Assembly (NCBI GenBank): GCA_036346205.1
Contig: JARFJB010001819.1
Span: 2,754,001-2,818,000 of the forward strand
Length of the DNA stretch: 64,000 bases
From: Vesta saturnalis
Lineage: Eukaryota > Arthropoda > Insecta > Coleoptera > Lampyridae
Reading direction: 5' to 3'
In this document: one piece after another, positions 1 through 10,813 of the stretch
How positions within the stretch are numbered: position 1 is the stretch's first letter
Layout: each line of letters starts with the position of its first letter
Notes under the pieces: model-generated
Database searches by the model: none
Told to the model about the DNA's origin: nothing
Seen by the model: only the letters and a program-made list of their open reading frames with translations
Position numbers and translations under genes: made by a program

Positions 1-241
1 TCTCATATGCTTTTTGGAATTTGCATTTTGAAATTTAAATAGAATAGTTTTGTGAATACTTTTGTGACGTTTGCCTTTAGAAATTACTGAAGCGATTATC
101 CAGGCGGCAAAGTTAAAAATAATTAAATTCAATAACAATTACACGTATCTTCTTGAGTAAATGATAATGATAATAGTTTTTGAAAATTATTTAAGATGTG
201 TAGTATAAATAAGTAACTAGTAATTAAGCGATTATACGTAT

Positions 242-258
242 CCCCCCCCCCCCCCCCC
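242..258. repeat. poly-C tract
   Basis: A run of 17 C residues in otherwise AT-rich DNA. It is a simple low-complexity tract that is likely to be length-variable. The first 240 bases hold nothing recognisable. Confidence 0.9.
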
Positions 259-289
259 GCCTAAAAATTTATTTATTTACTACTACTAC

Positions 290-660
290 TACTTTCAAAA
301 TGCAAATGTTACAAGCATGCTATGAGAAGTAATTTAGCGTAAAGAAATATTCAAGGCAAGGCATTGTTTATTTAGTATGGAGATTGTTAAGTAATAAATT
401 TCAAAATGCGAATTCCACAAGAAATTTATATGAAAAGTAAGTTAGCATTAAAAAATCATCAGAAATTAATTGATAGCACATACTTTACTTTTACGTTACG
501 TTAGCACCCCCACTTGGATATAGTTTATAAATTGTTAACCAATAAATTTCAAAATCCAAATTCTAAAAGCTACCACCAGTATTAGAAGTAATTTAGCATG
601 AAAAAGTAATCAGAAATTAATTACTACTTTACTCTTTTGTTACTCTAGCTCACCCTCTTT
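290..660. repeat. diverged tandem repeats, ~105-150 bp apart
   Basis: Three diverged copies of a block starting with 'aatttcaaaat' and continuing through 'agtaatttagc' and 'cagaaattaatt' begin near 295, 400 and 546. Spacing is uneven, about 105 and 146 bases. No reading frame is conserved. The stretch 660-1083 that follows shows no gene or further repeat that I can recognise. Confidence 0.55.
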
Positions 661-1849
661 GGAAATAATTTATTTACTAGGTAAATTGAGAACATTTTGC
701 CTTTTTTTTTTAGTAAAAGTGAAGCAATTAATTATCAAACAATTATAGTGTGTTTGATTTATACGGTGTAGGAACCTATTTTTCTGTGTGTCGAATTGGT
801 GCTAAAAGGAAGGAGCAAAAAATTTGAAAATCCGGCTCTCCTTTAGCAATAAATTAGTACTCAATTATACACTATAACTGAAATGTGGCGATGGGAGTGC
901 TAGGTTAACGGATATTGCTAACTTCACGTGCCTTAAAATCAACACCAAACAAGTAAATTCTGTACTCATAAATAATCGCAAGATGCATTTTTCCTAGTAT
1001 TCTTTAATGGCTTGCCGAAAATATTGTCGTCCAAGGACCATTAATATATAAATTATAAGCAAATTTTATATAAATACCTTAACATATGGGGTCAATCCAT
1101 ATACAGTCATCCAGCAATAGTTGTTTCACTATTTTTAAAAAAATCTGATTTTTTAAATTCAATTACTCTTACACGTTGGAAGTTGAAAATGATCATTATT
1201 AAAATTTTACTGTCACCATAGCGGCCATATTTGTGCGGTGAACTGCTACAATTCAAACGTTTACGCCAACACCTGTATCTTCTAATGTATTTGTCCTATC
1301 ACTATGGGACAAAAATAAAGGGCTACATTTTTGGTTCATACACTTTTTACCCAAATTTAGGGGTGAAACTAGAGACAATGTTTTCATATTTTTAATCCAT
1401 TTAGTTCAGTCCTTAATGGTGATGTTTCTTGAGAAGAATTAGAATATGCAAGACAAGTTTTTTTTTACAAATTTTGTCTAATTGTACACCAAAATTCAAG
1501 ACTCTGGCTATTTCTTAAAAAAATTTACAAAAATTAAAAATTTTCAAAAATTGCTATTTTTAGGGGTCAATATCTCTGTTGGGGCAAAATATAATAATCT
1601 GAAGTAGTTTTGGCTACAAGCTAAGATATTACAAGGTAAATGTGTAAAAAAAAACGCTTTCCAGAAGGCATCTATAAACTGTAATTGTGAAGTATTACGG
1701 TTTATAATTGCATAAATGTACATTAAAAGGTAAGCTGACAGATAGTTTTAACATTAATTACACAGTCACAGTTTTCGTAAACAAAACGCACAGTTTGAAT
1801 GTATTAACGGAACATTTAATAATTTCGCAAGTAGGTCATGAGGGTCTAG

Positions 1850-1915
1850 GACGTTTCGCCGCGGCCCTTTCGTCGCCAGGCCGTTTCGCCGCCGAGCCAG
1901 TTCGCCGCCAGAACA
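1850..1915. repeat. GC-rich 'gcggcgaa' repeat block, left arm
   Basis: A short run of GC-rich words ('ttcgccgc' and variants) spaced about 15 bases apart in an AT-rich neighbourhood. The complementary block sits at about 4970-5060 in the right arm, where it has at least one extra unit. Such short subterminal arrays can be protein binding sites, but that is an inference. Confidence 0.6.
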
Positions 1916-1938
1916 ATTTTAATATTTGGAAGAACATA

Positions 1939-4445
1939 CAGTGTGTCCGAGATTCAGCATGCATGTATTGCTATATTCGTTAATATTGAAGATAGAATGT
2001 CAGTTAAATGGGGAAAGTTTTAGAGAATTTTACGGCTATCATCATGGTAAAGTCAGATTTGAAGTAACTTTTTTTGTTTTTGAAATAATTGAAGAAAACA
2101 AAAATTGTGGATTTTCTACTACCCCCTGTATCTCTTTTATTTGAAGTCTGACAATATTTTGATTTGTACATTATTATGACACTTTTAAAAGACAATTTAA
2201 AAAAAAGTACCAAAATTTATCTACAGTCATTTGTTTTGGAATACATACGCTAACTATTGTTTTTCATATGGACGCCATCTTGGATTTTTACATTATCGAA
2301 TAGTATTTTTTATCACCTTTTCAGCGATGTATCACGATACGAGAATTTACTTCCAACTATCAAAAATTTAAAAAATATAAAATTGAAATAGTAGGCCTTG
2401 AGAAGGCATGGATTAATAAATTAAAAATTTATACAATTAGATTCCTGATTATTGTTATTTCTAATAACTAAAATAAAAACAAAACCAATAATAGTAACTA
2501 TCATAAAACATGCTCGATATGTCCCCCTCTACACTCCACACATTTTCTACAACGATTTAATACTGAATGTGTAACCCTAACTAACGTATTTCTATTTACA
2601 GAATTTAGTACATGTCTTACTCTATTTTCTAAAATGTCAAGATTTTCTGGAGTGTCGAAATAGTACACCTCGTTTTTGTATGACCCCATAAATAAAAATC
2701 TAGTGGGTTCAAGTCAGGGGACCTGGCAGGCCATAAAATGTCCCCATTATTGGAAATTAATTTATTATTAAATACTCTTTGCAAATATTGTTTAACGTCT
2801 GCTGAATTGCGTGCTGGACAGCCGTCTTGCATAAACCAAATATTTTCTAAATTTGGATTGATGTTTCTCAGAGCGGGTATGATTTGTTCTTGCAACATCT
2901 CTAAGTATCGGACTCCGTTTAAATTATAATAGAAAATAAATGGTCCAATCAAGTTATTTCCTAAAATGTTACATTTAAAATAAACTTTTTAAGAAAATTT
3001 TATTTATACCTACAATTCCGCACCATACATTGAAACCAAATCTGGTTTGAAATTTCCTTTCACAAACTTTATGGGGATTTTCCACATTCCAGAAGTGCGT
3101 ATTGTGCCTATTAAAAATTCCGCAATTTGTAAATCTGGTTTCATCCGTCCATAAAACGTTGGACGAGAATTGAGGATATTCCCCAGATTTTTGAATGTAC
3201 CACCGTGAAAATGCCATTCGTCTCTCAAAATCACCTTCTCGTAACGCTTGTGTAATAATTGGTTTGAATGGATGAAATTTATTTTTTTTAAATGTCATGG
3301 ACGGAGGATTTCGGCCATTTTCTAACCGAAGATGCTTCGTTTTCACCAACAAAATTTAGAACAGCATTATTATTACCTTCATTATCTTTAACATACTTTT
3401 TAGGTCTTTCCTTCTCAAAACTGCCATATGATAATAAATTCATCACTAAAGTCCTGAAATGTCTTTTATTCGGTTGAACCCGATAGGAAATATTTCTTCA
3501 TAATTTCTTATTGCATTATCTGCATTTCTATTTGCTTTGAAATAGATTTAAAGCACATCTAGCTTCTCTTCATTGGAATATCTTAACGCCATACTTCAAA
3601 AAATCTTGTACCAAGATACAAAACATGAATAAATATTAACAATAATAACAACAGGAACAAACAATAAAAACAACACAAACGAATAACAGAATAACAACAA
3701 TAATAAACACTAACAATGACAACAAGAACAATTATTTTTCCAAGTACTTAACACAGATTGCGAATAATTTACGCGAATGAATAAATTATGTCATCTTATT
3801 GTCAGTCATTGCAATTATTATCCATGGCCTCATATTTTATTTTGTTTAAATGTTTGGTTGCTGAAAGTAAATTTTCATATCATGTAATACATTGTTGAAG
3901 AGGTGTTAAAATCCACTATTCGATAATGTAAAAATCCAAATAGCGTCCAAAAACAAAAGTTAGAAATGTATTAAATTTTGTAAGTAAAAACAGATACATT
4001 AGCAAGGGTTTAAATTTTTGATAGTTGGAAGTAAATTTTCGTATCATGTGATACATCGCTGAAAAGGTGATAAAAAATACTATTCGATAAAGTAAAAATC
4101 CAATATGGCGTCCATATGAAAAACAATAGTTAGTGTATGTATTTCAAAAACAAATGACTGTAGATAAATTTTGGTACTTTTTTTAAAATTGTCTTTTAAA
4201 AGTGTCATAATAATGTACAAATCAAAATGTTGTCAGACTTCAAATAAAAGAGCTGCAGGGGGTAATAGAAATTGCACAATTTTTGTTTTCTTCAATTATT
4301 TCAAAAACAAAAAAAGTTACTTCAAACCTGACTTTACCATGATGATGGCCGTAAAATTCTCTAAAACTTTCTCCATTTAACCGACATTCTATCTTCAATA
4401 TTAACGAATATAGCAATGCATGCACGCTGAATCTCGGACACACTG
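1939..4445 (-). mobile_element. Tc1/mariner-superfamily element (DD41D), 2.5 kb, TA target site
   Basis: The ends are perfect short inverted repeats: CAGTGTGTCCGA at the left, its complement TCGGACACACTG at the right, each flanked by a TA dinucleotide (1937-1938 and 4446-4447) as expected for a TA target duplication. The inverted repeats are unusually long: sequence from 1939 to about 2400 matches 4020-4445 in inverse orientation. The transposase pseudogene lies between them on the minus strand. The element sits inside a larger foldback and must be younger than it. Confidence 0.85.
2501..3592 (-). pseudogene. mariner-type transposase (DD41D), broken
   Basis: DDE transposase that would cut and paste the surrounding element. 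Reading on the minus strand from an ATG at 3592 (MALRYSNEEKLDVL...), a helix-turn-helix N-terminal region is followed by the first catalytic Asp in 'VLWTDETRF' (near 3190), the second in 'MQDGCPARNS' (near 2825) and the third in 'RSPDLNPLDFYLWG' (near 2700). I count 41 residues between the second and third Asp. The C-terminus 'GGHIEHVL' ends at 2501. An early stop follows LDVL and frameshifts lie near 3480, 2970 and 2660, so it cannot make a full protein. Related broken copies occur at 11.6-12.7 kb and 32.9-34.2 kb. Confidence 0.85.
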
Positions 4446-4947
4446 TATACACCCCTTGCGACTTTCTCTGTGCGTATTAAAAAAAACAGCACATCTATTG
4501 CTTTTAACATAAATTTTTAATCCTTTTAGAAAAAATATTTTTTAACGCTTATTTTGTTCTTTAGAAAACTAATATGGTAACGTTTATTTTTTATAAGATA
4601 CAGTATCTAAACTTTCCCTCTAATTTAATACAAAAATTCCAAGAATCCGTTGATGTCTTGTTTACTAAAAGATATTAGAAAACGGAATTAATATAGCTAA
4701 TTAAAAAATTATTACTAGGAATTTACATAGGCTATAATGGATCCTACCTAGTATTGCTTTACTATTACTGTTAATACAGTGTAATATAATAAATAAAATA
4801 TATTACTAGTACATAATAAATTCTCATTTGGAAATTTTCTAAAAGTAGGAAATAAGCGTTAAAAATATCTGTCTAAAAGGATTAAAGATTGATGCAAGAA
4901 GCAACATGTTTTTTTAATACGGACAGAGTTCGTAATGGGTGTATATG
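4446..4947. mobile_element. small foldback / MITE-like inverted repeat
   Basis: The first ~110 bases (from 'tatacacccc') match the last ~100 bases (ending 'gggtgtata') in inverse orientation, with shared blocks 'tttttaatcctttta' and 'aataagcgtt' in complementary form. The central ~280 bases are AT-rich and non-coding. It lies between the mariner and the right arm of the outer element. It could be a MITE or part of the outer element's own symmetry. Confidence 0.5.
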
Positions 4948-5230
4948 TTATTCCAAATATTAAAATTTGTTCTGGCGGCGAACTGACCCGGCGGCGAAAT
5001 GGCCTGACGGTGAAACGGCCGCGGCGAACCGGCGGCACCGAATCGGCCGCGGCGAAACGTCCCATACCGTGTCATGACGCTTCATGATCGCGCAATCGCC
5101 CGTCAGTAGCGTAGTCATAGCAACTGTCAAATTCAAAATAATACAAACAAACTGTTTTGAAAGACAAATAAGTTCTAATTAATAATTATAAGATACATAT
5201 TGTTTAAAAAAGAGAACCTACATTTTCAAT

Positions 5231-5320
5231 ATGTCAAGCGATAGTGAGAACGAACATTTAACTCCTCCCAACGTGATGGCAATGGCAGAAATGGCAACGA
5301 ATGAATTTACTGTTGTTTAA
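5231..5320 (+). pseudogene. 29-codon frame resembling the N-terminus of Crypton-like tyrosine recombinases
   Basis: An ATG after an AT-rich leader opens a short frame, MSSDSENEHLTPPNV..., with an acidic/serine start followed by 'LTPPNV', ending in TAA at 5318. From memory of the family, insect tyrosine-recombinase genes of the Crypton type often start with an acidic stretch and a TPPN-like motif, so this may be a first exon or a fragment of one. The expected continuation (a Leu-Pro-x-Lys-Ser stretch) is absent and no splice donor sits at the end of the frame. A chance frame is possible. A recombinase catalytic domain of this kind occurs elsewhere in the window, at 41.5-42.3 kb. Confidence 0.3.
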
Positions 5321-6083
5321 GAATTAATTAGTATTAAAAATATCTTTTGGCTTACCTTTTGATGTACATTTATGCAATTATAAACCGAAATACTTGACAA
5401 TTAGAGTTTATGTACGCCTTCGGGAAAGCGGGTTTTTACACATTTACCTTGTCATATCTCGGCTTGTAGTCAAAACTACAAAACAAAATTTTTTGTACAT
5501 GTTACTGCCATAGAGTACTACCCCAGGCCAGAATTTCAGATTTTGCCCCAAAATGACAATTCTTGAAAATTTTGAATTTTTGTAAATTTTTTCAAGAAAT
5601 AGGGTGCAAGCCAGGGTCATGAATTTTGGTGTACAAGTAGACATATTTCCTACCTATTTGTAAAAAAAGCTTGTCTTGCATATTCTAATCCTTCTCAAGA
5701 AACATCACCCTTAAACAGTGAAAAAACATGGATTAGAAATATGAAAACATTGTCTCTAATTTTGCCCCTAAGACCTAAATTTGGGCAAAAGTGTATGAAC
5801 CAAAAATGTTGCCCTTTATTTTCTAAATAATTTTATATTTGTCCCATAGTGATAGGACAAATAGATTAGGAGATACAGGTGTTGGAGTAAACGCTTGAAT
5901 TGTTGCAGTTGACCGCACAAATATGGCCGCCATTCAAAAACTGGTGACAGTAAAATTTTAATAATGATCATTTTCAACTTCCAACATGTAAGGGTAATTG
6001 AATTTAAAAAATAAGATTTTTTTTAAATAGTGAAGCAACCAAATAAATATTTTCTGGATGACTTGGAATGGATTGACCCATAT

Positions 6084-6903
6084 ACATTTTGTTTAATTTA
6101 GAGTGGTACATGAGTGTATTTGGGTTCTGCTACAGATCCAGTGTTCCAGATTTTGAAGAATTAAAAAAATTAATTTTGGGTTATAACTTTTTGATCGAGA
6201 ACTAAAAACGAGATATTTTGTCGTACAGCTGCCATTTCAATAATGAATCTTCTGGTGAAAGTGCAAATCAAAAAAAAGTTTTTTTTTATTAACAGAACAA
6301 TATTTTCTTCGAGCTTAACCATGTTTACAATGTCTGTATGTGTCTGAATCCACTGTTTACCTAAAACATCGGAATGGTACTACTACAATATCTACGTTGT
6401 AGGTACTATAAAATTTTTTTAAATCGGTAAGAGTACTTTACAGAAGGCGTTAAATATCATAAACGAATGTGTTAAAAACTATCAATTTTAGAGTAATAGT
6501 ATGCAGACCTTTTTCAAAGATAGTAAATTTTCTTTTGAAAAGTTTTTCATCGAAAACTCAATAAACCCCAAACAATTTATTAAAATTTTTTGTCTTACAC
6601 GATTGTATTATTAGTGAAAACAAAATGAAACATCATTTTATTAATGATGGATACGTCATATTGTTTAACATTTTAAAATTAATAGGTATCGTTATTGTGT
6701 TCTATTGCATATTGTAATACGTAAGCGTACGTAGTTTTTAAGGGATTTTAAGAATCTTTAATGTAATTATTCATCAACAATTAATAAATTTATTCTTGCA
6801 AATTAATTTTAGTATATAATTTAAGCTTTTTTAATACTTTTTCAAAACCATTTTCACTTAAATTTTGTTACCAGACCTACATTTCAACGTATTTTATTAA
6901 AAG
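6084..6903. other. AT-rich stretch with no recognised feature
   Basis: No convincing coding frame, RNA gene or repeat is visible here beyond homopolymer A/T runs. Confidence 0.6.
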
Positions 6904-7390
6904 ATGGAAAAGTCTACAGATCGAGTAGATCGTAAAATTGTGAGTGAAAACAATAATGACAATATAGGTACCTAATCCACTAGAAGTAGACAACACTATG
7001 AGTGTTAGAGAAATTAAACGAGTAAAAAAGACCAAAGTCAAGTAAAGCGAAGCGTTCTCTTACAATTTGCCTCAAACTCCGTCAAATGCTAATTGGACGC
7101 AAATTCAGCTCTTGGTCTTGTCACAACCCGAAAGAAATTGGAGTATAAATATACATTTTGACAACATTCGACACCAATGCTGACCAACACTCATGGACCA
7201 CGGAATTTAGTTCTTGATCATCGAGGGAATCCATTTTTCCGCTTCCACAACGAAATTGTAGAGTTTGAGAAAAATTCTGCCTAAATACTGGCTAATACTT
7301 ATGACTCATACAATTCTACGAAAATGCGACTTTGTGCTCCAAAAGGAGTTACGTCAAATTTATTTAAAGAATTAATTAAAGCTATTTAAA
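6904..7390 (+). pseudogene. decayed coding trace of unknown family
   Basis: An ATG at 6904 opens a 23-codon frame rich in Asp/Glu/Asn. The following region reads coherently in one frame from about 6978 to 7195 (including 'LPQTPSNANWTQIQLL') with one internal stop, then in another frame from 7178 to 7284 ('LVLDHRGNPFFRFHNEIVEF') before a stop, then 'MRLCAPKGVTSNLFKELI' up to about 7390. Amino-acid content is protein-like rather than AT-biased noise. The 'FRFHNEIVEF' stretch is faintly like the region before the catalytic domain of non-canonical poly(A) polymerases (Trf4/PAPD5), but this is weak and I do not assign it. No intact frame exists. Confidence 0.3.
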
Positions 7391-7399
7391 TAACAAATT

Positions 7400-8371
7400 T
7401 CCAAAAAAATTTTGAAGTTAAATGGAGTACCTTGTTCAAAATTGTTTATATTTGTTTAAACAATACATAGCTATTAAAATAACATAAAAGTTTCAAAAAA
7501 ATTTGGGCCATCCGGTCAGCCACGAACTGTGTTGTAGCCTCCCATAAGCGACATTTGCGAGAGCGTAATTATTATTTTTTTCTGAAGTTTCATGAAATAC
7601 CCACACCTTACATTCGATTAATAAATACAAATGCTGTTAAAATAACACAAAAGTTTCTAAAAATTTTAGGGCCTTACTATTTGTTCATGTACCCGTTTGT
7701 ATGAGTGTAAGTTTGTGATTTTTTCTGAAATTACACGAAATATCAAGTGTTAAAAAATTTTAAAGTCATCGAGACAGCCACGAAATACATACAGCAAATT
7801 TCTTACACGTGACTAGCGTGGAGCTTCGCTCCCCGCGATGGTCACAATACACATCAATAACCGTTTACGATATTTATTTAAAGGTAAAATTTTTCTTAAA
7901 AAAATTTTCAATTGTAAAAAAATGCTAAAATTATGCTTTTTTTTAGTGAGAAGAATAATTCGTTGTTCCGTGGACATGTAAGTCATGCGAGAGTCACAGC
8001 ACGTTTTAGAATACATCCGAACGTAATTTGATGGTGGTTATTTTATTTTATCGAAAATAAGGTATATTTGGTTTAAAATGGTATAGATGTATAAAATATA
8101 ATTAAAATGATGAATTCGATGCCCGTGAATTAACCCACTTTGAAACTCCATTAAAAGTCAGTACTCAACTACATATATTTTTAATAATGTCTTGTTATTT
8201 TGATCAAATGTAAAACATATTTAAAAATATAAATTTTAAAAATTTTAAAATTCAGGAAAATCAAAATCATGAATAAATCGAATGTGCCTATTTTATTGGC
8301 CTAAAACCATCTTCGCATTATTGCCTTGCTAATGAAACGTTTTTTGTGCACATTGGTTGGATGGTTTCAAA
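7400..8371. repeat. AT-rich stretch with diverged internal repeats
   Basis: Related blocks containing 'ttaaaataacataaaagttt', a 'gggcc' core and 'agccacgaa' recur near 7465, 7640 and 7750, so a diverged repeat with a period of roughly 100-180 bases is likely. No gene is recognised. Confidence 0.4.
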
Positions 8372-8381
8372 CTCTATAACG
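8372..8381. repeat. target-site duplication, left copy (ctctataacg)
   Basis: The 10 bases ctctataacg here are repeated exactly at 15090-15099, directly outside the two ends of the long inverted-repeat element between them. A 9-10 bp duplication is the size made by Mutator-like (MULE) transposases. Confidence 0.8.
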
Positions 8382-8499
8382 CGGATCATAAAGTTGGGAC
8401 AACCATTACAGCATAACTAAAAAAAACCTTATCTATAATTTTATGCAAATTTTATGTATTTTTTCTGCGCTAGCCGCGATTTTTGTGCATTATTTTTTT

Positions 8500-9060
8500 T
8501 AAACAAAAAATTGTGCCAGCTTCAACCTAAGGTAGCATAACTTTTTTATTTATCATGTGATTTCAACGAAACAAACCCTATAATTCTCGACGTTTTTTTT
8601 TTTTGCAATTTATGTGTAACACTTTCAATCAATGTGGTCGAATAGTTTTTTTTTAATAAAAAATTGTGCCAGCTCCAACCTTAGATAGCACAACTTCTTA
8701 TTTAACACTTGATTTCAACAAAACAAACCCCATAATTTTTGTGCGTTTTTTGTGTTAATTATGTGTAACACTTTCAATCAATTTTGTCCAATAGTTTTTT
8801 AATAAAAAATTGTGCCAGCTTCAACCTAAGGTAGCACAACTTTTTTATTTATCACGCGATTTCAACGAAACAAACCCCATAATTACTCTACGTTTTTTGT
8901 GCAATTTATGTGTAAAACGTTTAATCAATTTGGTCGAATAGTTTTTTTTATAGAAAGTTGTGCCAGCTCCAATCTTAGATAGCACAACTTTTTTATTTAA
9001 CACTTGATTTGAACGAAACAAACCCCATAATTTTGTGCGTTTTTTGTACAATTCCTGTTT
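8500..9060. repeat. subterminal tandem array in the left inverted repeat
   Basis: About four units of roughly 140-155 bases start with 'aaaaattgtgccagct', pass through 'aacctaaggtagcacaact' variants and 'gatttcaacgaaacaaaccc', and end near 'tgtgtaacactttcaat'. The same units, inverted, fill 14260-14980. Two unit sub-types differ at 'ggtagcat/c' versus 'gatagcac'. Confidence 0.8.
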
Positions 9061-9873
9061 AAAACTTCCAATTTAATCAAAAATAGTTCATATTATGACC
9101 GATCGAGTCATCTGCAGGAAAACATGAATTGCGAATTCATACTTTATAAGGTTAGCTGACCGCATAAAATCGTAAAGCATTTATAATAAAGCTGACTACC
9201 GAAAAAATGAACTTTATCATTTGTTCTAAGATATTACAACTGTTTAAAGTTTAAAATGCTGACTATTTCAAGTATTAGCCTCTGAATGAATAGGTACGAT
9301 TGAGGCCTGTACGCGAGGTGGGGCGCCTTGACCTACCTGATTGGAGATTGTTATTTTCATTAATTATACAAGAAATAATCTTTTTTTGGCTCACTAGTTA
9401 TAAGAACTATTTGGACTACCGTAAAATTTATTTGTTATTAGTCTATTTAATTTTGAATAAGAACATTTAGTGTTACGTCTTAATTGGTAGAAATATCTTA
9501 AATATTCTTTTAAAAAGTAGTTTCTTAGGGGAACGTTTTTATCTTTGTTATAATCACGTGTTAAAATACTTAAGTGTGCACGAGTGGACTTATTTCTAAA
9601 GGACACAAAGTGGGAGTGTGCATATTATGAAAAAAACATCTTTATTTAATTTAATATAACGCGATGAAGAGCATAAAAATTAGAAACGGGAGGTGATCGA
9701 AGTCGTCGTTTTCACGGTCTCCGCGCGAATATCTTCGACAGTTATCCTACTGGCGGTAAAATATACGTCATAACAATTCATGTGTTAAGACTTGTGTGTT
9801 TTTGTTCAGCGATAGTAATTTTATATAATTCCACCATAGACCTCAGTTCAGTAGAATTTTTTGTCTTGTAAAC

Positions 9874-10543
9874 ATGCCTAAACGTGAAAAACCAGTGATA
9901 CTCGATCATAAGTTAATAAAAGAAAAATTATTAGATCATTGTGACGAAATAGTGAGTTCCAAGGGTAACATTGTTGTTGCATCATCACCAATGTAGAAAA
10001 TAATTTGTGAAGAATTAAATTTCAAGCCTCAACAGTTTAAGGCTCTACATCCATTTGTGTTGGGTGATCGGTACAATATTAAGACACAAATTCTCATGGA
10101 AGCTGGTATAAACTGTGTTGATGACTATGAACATCAGCACAGATTTTAGCTTCAACGATTCAGAAAATGAAAATTCACTTAATGCTTCATCAATAGTAAA
10201 TGAAGAAGAAGAAATAAAATTCATGATTAAGATTCCAGTAAAAGAATGGAACGAGTTGATCACAAGACGAGATTACAATAAAAATATCGAGGAAGAAGAA
10301 TTATTAGATTATCCTGAGGTGAATAAAACAGTGAGTCTTATTTATTTTTGACGAATAAAGTTAAACCACTTGCATCTTTTATTTATGTTTTTCTATATAT
10401 TTTTTTTTCAGGTCAAAAGCTTAGAAAATTCGGGAGACATTTTTGAGTACGTGAATTTTGCAACAAATAAGGGAATGACATCAAAAACCTATATGTTGAG
10501 GGCTAAAGTGTTATACACGATATTTAACGAAACAGATTGGTAA
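9874..10543 (+). pseudogene. spliced element-encoded gene remnant, function unknown
   Basis: An ATG at 9874 opens MPKREKPVILDHKLIKEK..., with a stop at codon 41 (TAG at 9994, where a Trp codon TGG would fit) and a +1 shift near 10115-10147. The frame then runs on through an acidic stretch to 'YPEVNKT'. A clear intron follows, GTGAGT at 10331 and a polypyrimidine tract with CAG ending at 10411 (81 bases, phase 0), and exon 2 (VKSLENSGDIFEYVNF...) ends at TAA 10541-10543. The line 'KIICEELNFKPQQFKALHPF' recalls N-terminal regions of some transposon ORFs, but I do not recognise the family. It lies between the inverted repeats of the MULE-like element, so it was probably carried by it. Confidence 0.5.
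10331..10411 (+). other. spliceosomal intron in the element-encoded gene
   Basis: Donor ACA|GTGAGT and acceptor (T)9CAG|GTC; removal joins two protein-like frames in phase 0. The intron itself contains a TGA and a TAA in the upstream frame. Confidence 0.6.
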
Positions 10544-10752
10544 ATTGCAAACAAAACATTGCCTTTGTTGCAAATCACCTATTTACAAATACACCTAGCC
10601 CTCAAGAGTTTTACCAATGCACAAACGGTTGCAATTTTTCAACCTCTAAGAATTATAGGAGTAAATAGAGAAATTTTAAAACAACTTTTCTAAAATTTTA
10701 GAGGAGTTAATATTTGTGAATGAAACCACAAAACTCCATGGCAATACATGCA

Positions 10753-10755
<3 letters not shown>

Positions 10756-10809
<54 letters not shown>
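10756..10809. repeat. (TA)n microsatellite
   Basis: A run of alternating A and T that directly abuts the left end of the DD41D mariner beginning at 10810. Confidence 0.9.

Positions 10810-10813
<4 letters not shown>

Larger units (their letters stand above)
1084..6083. mobile_element. large inverted-repeat (foldback-type) element, split by nested insertions
   Basis: The left arm (1084-1936) is repeated in inverse orientation on the right (about 4947-6083). The outer tips read 'atatggggtcaatcc' on the left and its complement on the right. Both arms share a block from the tip to about 1720 / 5340 and a GC-rich block of repeated 'gcggcgaa' units (1850-1915 and 4970-5060). The element is interrupted by a DD41D mariner (1939-4445) and a smaller foldback (4446-4947). 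No transposase of its own is recognised; a 29-codon frame lies in the right part (5231). I cannot assign the superfamily: target duplications are not evident. The structure is seen directly; calling it a transposon is an inference. Confidence 0.7.

Noticed and set aside
242..258. Poly-C run as an assembly artefact or gap filler
   Set aside because: Homopolymers of this size occur naturally and nothing else marks a join.
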